This document shows, one piece after another, positions 59,401-64,000 of a DNA stretch of 64,000 bases. Source of the stretch: Tritrichomonas musculus. Its lineage: Eukaryota; Parabasalia; Tritrichomonadida; Tritrichomonadidae. Made by a program: the position numbers and the translations under genes. Every line of letters begins with the position of its first letter. Position 1 is the stretch's first letter. The stretch covers positions 806,001 to 870,000 of the forward strand of contig JAPFFF010000043.1 of NCBI GenBank assembly GCA_039105265.1, read 5' to 3'. The notes under the pieces were generated by a model. It saw only the letters and a list, made by a program, of their open reading frames with translations. It was not told the DNA's origin and made no database searches.

Positions 59401-61280
59401 TTAAATAAGTTTACTTTCGTTTCCCTTCAGAATTTCACATATTTCAGCGAATGATGGCCTGTCTGATGCTTTGTATGACCAGCACTTGTTGATCAGTTCG
59501 CGTGAGAAGTTGTTAATTATGCTTGGAATCTCTACCTTCTTGCCTGCACCAACGTCGTACAGACTGATCTTCGGATATTCGCCTTTTGTGAGTATCAGGA
59601 AGACGACAACTCCGAATGCGTAAACATCAACTTTTTTCATCGTAGTCTGTTCTTTCTTGCACAAGTTCAGGTGCCATGTACTTCAGGGTGCCTGTCATCT
59701 GTGTGCGACTCATTGTTTCGGTATCGATACTGAAGAGTCTCTCAGTTTGATCTTGTTGTTTTCGTCAACCAAAATGTTTTCTAGCTTCAGATCACGGTGA
59801 ATGATGCCGACAGAATGAACTTCCTTCATTGCGCTGCTGATGACCACAGCGGTTCGATACGCAGTGCTCAAGGAGAATCGCTGGAGAGTGATTTGCATCG
59901 CCAAAACTGATGCCGAATGCTTTGATGATGTTCTTGTGGTCAAGTTGATTTATGCTTTCGTACTCGAGAAGGAATCGTCGTGCATTCTTCATGCTAATGA
60001 CAATCTTCTCTTCTTCTTCATTTTTGTTGTAATCGTCATTGATTTCTTTTGCAACTTCTACATTGTATACTTTCAGTGCCAGTTTCTCTTCACGTACAAC
60101 TTCGAAGACTTCTGATGTGGCTCCTCTTCCGAGTGACTTGATACGCTTCAATTTGTCAAGCGTTTCTGTGTCAATGATCTCTAGTCAACAGCCTTTTTTA
60201 GTTTCTTTTCCTTTCAGTTCTTTGACTTCTTGCTCAAGTTCTGAAATCCGTTTTTTCGACTGCTTTAGTTCTTCCTTCAGTTATGAATTGTCTTTCCTTG
60301 TCGATTCAAGCAATCTCGGCCGTTCTTGCATTTCTCTTGTCTCTTCTTTCTTCAATCTTTGCATTTTTAAAGGACTGGTTTTTTTGTGAAACTTTCAGAC
60401 TTTTCTGTTTTTTGTGTCGATCCTCCTGATGTCATGTAATGCCAGTGAAGGCTTCAACGATATGATATTTGCTCAGTGATTCAATTACTTTGAATTCTTT
60501 CATTTCTTTTATGTTGCTTGGCATTCCAAATCTTTTCTGACTGTTTTTTCAACGTCCGAAAACTTTTCCGTCCTCTGAAACAGCGAAAAAGTGATCATCA
60601 ACGCCACTGATTTCATTAATTTTGATTCCCGAAAGCTCGGAAACTTCTTCCAATGGCATTTTAGCTGCATTCAAAGAATACTCGAATACTCTTCCACTCT
60701 CGCCAAGCACAATGACCAAGTCATCACCGCAGGCGACTTTGACGGCTCTTTCATCGTCAAGGAAGACTCAAGCATTCAAGTTCTGAAGTTGGTGATATGA
60801 AAACAAACTTTGTTATGATGATTACAGCACCTTCTGTGTCAATTACAGCTGATGTGTTTCTACCTCCGAAAAGTGACAGTGGAGACCGTTTACCAATATT
60901 TAGAAAAATTGTGTTTTCCATTGAACGAGAATAAACAAGTTGGGAAGGATCGCTGCTAGCTTCCCCTGATACTTGGAAAAGAGAGTAATTGTCACCACAA
61001 ACAGCAGAGATGAATTTTCATGGTTGACCGTTTTTGTTTTTAAATTCAATTTTGGTGTCTTCTTTGAAGTCTTCTTTTGGCATCGTTGATATGATTTCTC
61101 CATCGTTGTTGGGACCAACACAAAATGCTTCTCCATTTTGCATGATCCAAACAAAATGCCAGCATGTTGAAAAAGATAATAAAGAAGGAGCATTAAGACG
61201 TGACTGGCAAGGAGTTTCAATATCATCAGATCTACTAGTTTGATCACTTTAACTTCCAGGGAATTGATAAATTCTTTCAT
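59401..61280 (-). pseudogene. RCC1-like plus protein kinase pseudogene
   Basis: Read on the minus strand from about 61280 (MKEFINSLEVKVIKLVDL). RCC1-like sequence appears in several frames (NGEAFCVGPNNDGEI; KFISAVCGDNYSLFQVSGE; KVACGDDLVIVLGESGRVFEY). Then comes a coiled coil (LKQSKKRISELEQEVKELKG). The kinase follows: IKSLGRGATSEVFEVVREEK with ALKVYN, IIHRDLKLENILVDENNKIK and KVDVYAFGVVVFLILTKGEYP, ending at CWSYKASDRPSFAEICEILK with a stop at 59401. Multiple frameshifts and stops divide the reading, for example between DANHSPAILLEHC and the HRDLK segment. This RCC1-coiled coil-kinase order is characteristic of an expanded trichomonad family; a smaller relic is at 33791-34243. Confidence 0.75.
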
Positions 61281-61301
61281 AATTTTTATTGAAGAATAAG
61301 G

Positions 61302-61353
61302 ATTGCATTCTATATCATTCCAAAAACTTCGAGAGTATGATATAGAATGCAAT
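61302..61353. repeat. 17-bp perfect hairpin
   Basis: ATTGCATTCTATATCAT at 61302-61318 pairs exactly with 61337-61353 around an 18-base loop, just upstream of the RCC1-kinase pseudogene start. Confidence 0.75.
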
Positions 61354-61447
61354 TCTTGTTTTCATCACAAGATATCGATTGTTTTTAACTTCAAATTATG
61401 CTGTAATGAACCGAAACAACAATATTTAAAAAAAAATATTAAAAAAA

Positions 61448-61450
<3 letters not shown>

Positions 61451-61483
<33 letters not shown>
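61451..61483. repeat. Long T homopolymer
   Basis: About 33 T; on the minus strand it is an A tract about 20 bp after the stop of the next gene. Confidence 0.9.
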
Positions 61484-61486
<3 letters not shown>

Positions 61487-61502
61487 TAAAAAAATCATAA
61501 TT

Positions 61503-63998
61503 TTAAATTAAAAGACAACATCCAGATTTGCCATTACCTGACTTTGATTCCGTAGAAGGTTCATCCTTTTTTTCTGAAGTTTGAGATTCGCTCACCTTAA
61601 TTGAGCAAGACTTATCGTTATCATTTTTATTCGGTATAGAAACGTCTTCATCATTATCTTCTTCTTCATTATCTTCTTCTTCCTCTTCTATTTCGAATTC
61701 AGAATTGACGTCTTCAATTGCATCCTCTTCTTCGAACTCGAATTGTTGATTCACCTGATGCTTAGTATATTTAATTTTAGATTCTTCTCTTCTCATTTCG
61801 TCTTCCAGTTTATTTATCGCGTTAATTTTTTTGAATTGTTCATTCAAACTTTTTTCTTCGAATTCCATTTCTTCTTTTCTGTCTTCGTCGATTCTCTTCT
61901 GTTGACGAGCAGACAAAGTGAAGATGTCATTATTTTCTTCTTCAATCAATTTTTGCTGAAGCTGGACAAGTTCGTTTCGTTTATTTGGGTCAGTTTCAAG
62001 TTGTTTTTCAATCATACGAATTCTCTTATTTAAATTTGAGATTTTCCGTTCTGCCAACAATTTCTCTCTTCTCTCCATGTCTTCGTACTGCATTTTTCTA
62101 TTTCTAGAACTTTCGAGTCTTTCTTGTGTCAATTTTTGATCCTTCTTTTCCCAATCATTTCGTAATTGATTGATTTGTTTAAGAAAGTCCAATTTGAGCA
62201 AATTTTCTTTTCGTTCCATTTCATCGAGACGTTCATCTAATTTTTGATTTTGTTGTTCTAGATTAGAAGCCATCTGACGTAGATTATTAATTTCAGTTTG
62301 ACCTTCTGAAGACTTAACTTTTTGAGACTTAACTTTTGAAGGTTTATTCTTTGAAATTTTCTTTTTTGCTTTTTCTAATTTTTCGATTTCAAGTTTTTCT
62401 TTTCTTTCTTTTTCTTTTCGTTCTCGTTCTTCTTTTTCTTGTCTTTTCATTTCTTCTTGCTCTTCTTCTTCACGATGTCTCTCTTCTTCTCTTCTCCTTT
62501 CAAGTTCTTTTTCATCTTTTTCATTTTGATCTTTTTTCTCTCTTTCTTTTTCTTCTTCTTTATGCTTGATTGCATCCTTCAATAATTTGTCGACATTCTT
62601 TTGAATGCTTTGTGGAATGTCTTCTGTATAATTAATTCTTCCTTCTAATTTATCGGCGAGTTTATCCATCAACTTTTTCTCTTCATTCGATTCTTCCGGC
62701 AGTTCGAAATCGACAATGAAATATTTCTGACGACCGATAAATTTTTCACCCCACAAATTCAATTCATAACTGCCGTTCTTTGTGAAAGTGGCACTATATT
62801 CACGATCAACGATGTTGTTCTCACCTGTCTCTGTCTCAGTCATTAATGTTGGCCAGACAGTTTGTGGGTCGTCATCGTCAGTCTGATGGAAATAAACTTT
62901 CAATTTTTTCTCACTAAAAACATGAAAGTAATAATCAAGCTCATTCAAAATAACAACAGATGATGAAGGTTTGGTCCAAACCTCATCAGGAGTGTTTGTC
63001 TTAAACTCAATAAATGTTCGTGTCTTCGGAACATCAAAAATTGAATAGTTTACATCTTGCCCTCCTGATCCAGAAACATCGAAGTAATACATGGCGTATG
63101 AATAAGTTCCTTTATCATTCTTGAAATAAATGCAAACTTCCCAACGCCTATCTTCGGGGAATTTAACCAAAACCCAATCTTCAACTAAACGGTCATCATC
63201 ACTTCCACTTTCCGCCTCAATAATTGAATTCTTAAATGGCAGCTCAAGTGTAAATGATTGACAATAATTATCGCCCGATATTACATCAGATTCCCTGTCA
63301 AAAGTGCCAGGTTTGATCTTGTACAAGTAGATGGAAAGCGGTGCCCTTTTCTTTTTGACAGTGAACCGAATTCTGACAAAACCGTTATTAACCGTCGATA
63401 AACCGTTAATTGGAGTGATTGCGTTAAAACGGGCTTCATCAAGCGCATAACCGGGAATGGACAAGAGACTGTCGCTTCCTTTTTCTACATTGAAATACAA
63501 TTCAAACAAATAAAGCCGATTTAAGAAGACTTTAAGAAAATATTGGCCTTTTTCTGGGAAACAAATGGTTAATTTATAACGGCTCCGTTTCTTGTCTGAA
63601 TCAACAGAAAAATAACGTGGAGGAAGTCCCTTGTCAAGACATTCTATCGACACATATTTGCGATCGCGCGACTCCCAATTTTCACCTTTTTTGATGTAAA
63701 ATTGAAAGCTAAAAGCGGTTGAGCTATTGTTGAAACTGAACTGAAATTCATAGATTCCTTCTTTGACCGCAATGACCTGAAATGGACTCGTTTCAAACGC
63801 AAGTTCTTCGTCAAAATCAGCTTTGTTGAGTTTGCTGTATTCTTCAAAATTGAATGGAAATTTGAGAGCATTCAAAAAGTTGTCATTCGGAAAGTATAAA
63901 GAGAGAGATAAATAGAGAGGAACTAAAAATAAATTCTTGTGGTACTCAAAAACAAATTCATTGTCGTTGTTCAAATAACCAGTGCCGTTGTAGGGCAT
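61503..63998 (-). CDS. Large coiled-coil protein with C-terminal CaaX box, partial at the window edge
   Basis: Residues about 1-430 are beta-rich with repeated Ig-like stretches (e.g. YVSIECLDKGLPPRYFSVDS and RTFIEFKTNTPDEVW), similar in style to domains accompanying KY/transglutaminase-like proteins. Then a charged coiled coil (about 435-720, KKDQNEKDEKELERRREEE) and an acidic tail. It ends SGCCLLI: CLLI is a CaaX box, with Ile favouring geranylgeranylation, and the preceding Cys could be acylated. I infer membrane tethering of the C-terminus. The first Met in view at 63998 is two bases from the window edge, so the N-terminus probably extends outside. The coding strand is followed by an A tract at 61451-61483. 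Confidence 0.75.
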   Translation of the reverse strand: MPYNGTGYLNNDNEFVFEYHKNLFLVPLYLSLSLYFPNDNFLNALKFPFNFEEYSKLNKADFDEELAFETSPFQVIAVKEGIYEFQFSFNNSSTAFSFQFYIKKGENWESRDRKYVSIECLDKGLPPRYFSVDSDKKRSRYKLTICFPEKGQYFLKVFLNRLYLFELYFNVEKGSDSLLSIPGYALDEARFNAITPINGLSTVNNGFVRIRFTVKKKRAPLSIYLYKIKPGTFDRESDVISGDNYCQSFTLELPFKNSIIEAESGSDDDRLVEDWVLVKFPEDRRWEVCIYFKNDKGTYSYAMYYFDVSGSGGQDVNYSIFDVPKTRTFIEFKTNTPDEVWTKPSSSVVILNELDYYFHVFSEKKLKVYFHQTDDDDPQTVWPTLMTETETGENNIVDREYSATFTKNGSYELNLWGEKFIGRQKYFIVDFELPEESNEEKKLMDKLADKLEGRINYTEDIPQSIQKNVDKLLKDAIKHKEEEKEREKKDQNEKDEKELERRREEERHREEEEQEEMKRQEKEERERKEKERKEKLEIEKLEKAKKKISKNKPSKVKSQKVKSSEGQTEINNLRQMASNLEQQNQKLDERLDEMERKENLLKLDFLKQINQLRNDWEKKDQKLTQERLESSRNRKMQYEDMERREKLLAERKISNLNKRIRMIEKQLETDPNKRNELVQLQQKLIEEENNDIFTLSARQQKRIDEDRKEEMEFEEKSLNEQFKKINAINKLEDEMRREESKIKYTKHQVNQQFEFEEEDAIEDVNSEFEIEEEEEDNEEEDNDEDVSIPNKNDNDKSCSIKVSESQTSEKKDEPSTESKSGNGKSGCCLLI

Positions 63999-64000
63999 CG

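Overview
The window reads as nuclear DNA of a trichomonad (Parabasalia), most like a Tritrichomonas species. It shows very AT-rich intergenic DNA, intron-less genes, BspA-like LRR_5 proteins, DUF3447 ankyrin-type proteins, ankyrin, RCC1 and kinase relics, and a Polinton (Maverick) whose gene set matches those of trichomonads. Short initiator-like TCA-pyrimidine-T motifs lie just upstream of some host start codons. The species cannot be fixed from sequence alone.

Layout. 1-369: tail of a BspA-like LRR gene. 370-4786: AT-rich DNA with a 2.3 kb terminal-inverted-repeat element (8-bp target duplication) and a smaller MITE-like unit. 4787-6609: DUF3447+LRR gene split by one frameshift. 6654-7034 and 29758-30923: remains of an older Polinton-like locus into which a younger Polinton (7035-29757, 22.7 kb) has inserted. 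30924-33420: non-coding DNA with a perfect 269-bp inverted-repeat element and the tail of a tyrosine recombinase. 33791-37268: kinase relic, then an unusual kinase/Sel1/TTL-like fusion gene. 37665-41637: metallo-beta-lactamase pseudogene, ankyrin relic, sugar transporter. 42549-47713: TPR-like gene, decayed ankyrin array, NAPE-PLD-like hydrolase. 48553-53546: large charged coiled-coil/single-helix protein, a relic copy of it, and tRNA-Ile. 53587-64000: transporter relic, MITE, longin protein, DUF3447 pseudogene, BspA-like gene, RCC1-kinase pseudogene, and a long coiled-coil protein ending in a CaaX box.

The Polinton carries 571-572 bp terminal repeats whose outer 264 bp are themselves near-palindromes. 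It encodes protein-primed DNA polymerase B, an rve-type integrase, an FtsK/HerA-type packaging ATPase, a capsid-protein candidate, a very large fibre-like protein, an HNH endonuclease, a KilA-N protein and several small unknown proteins. It has near-identical ends and mostly open genes, but two core genes (capsid candidate and integrase) each look broken about once, so this copy is young but not whole. Three of its proteins share one N-terminal LPGF domain, most of its genes share a T-rich start context, and its longest non-coding gap holds a tRNA-like, hairpin-rich segment. These are the most original observations in the window.

Host genes are scattered singly on both strands with no operon logic. 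About as many host loci are decayed (ankyrin, kinase, RCC1, transporter, lactamase and DUF3447 relics) as intact, giving a picture of an expanded, repeat-rich genome with high gene turnover.
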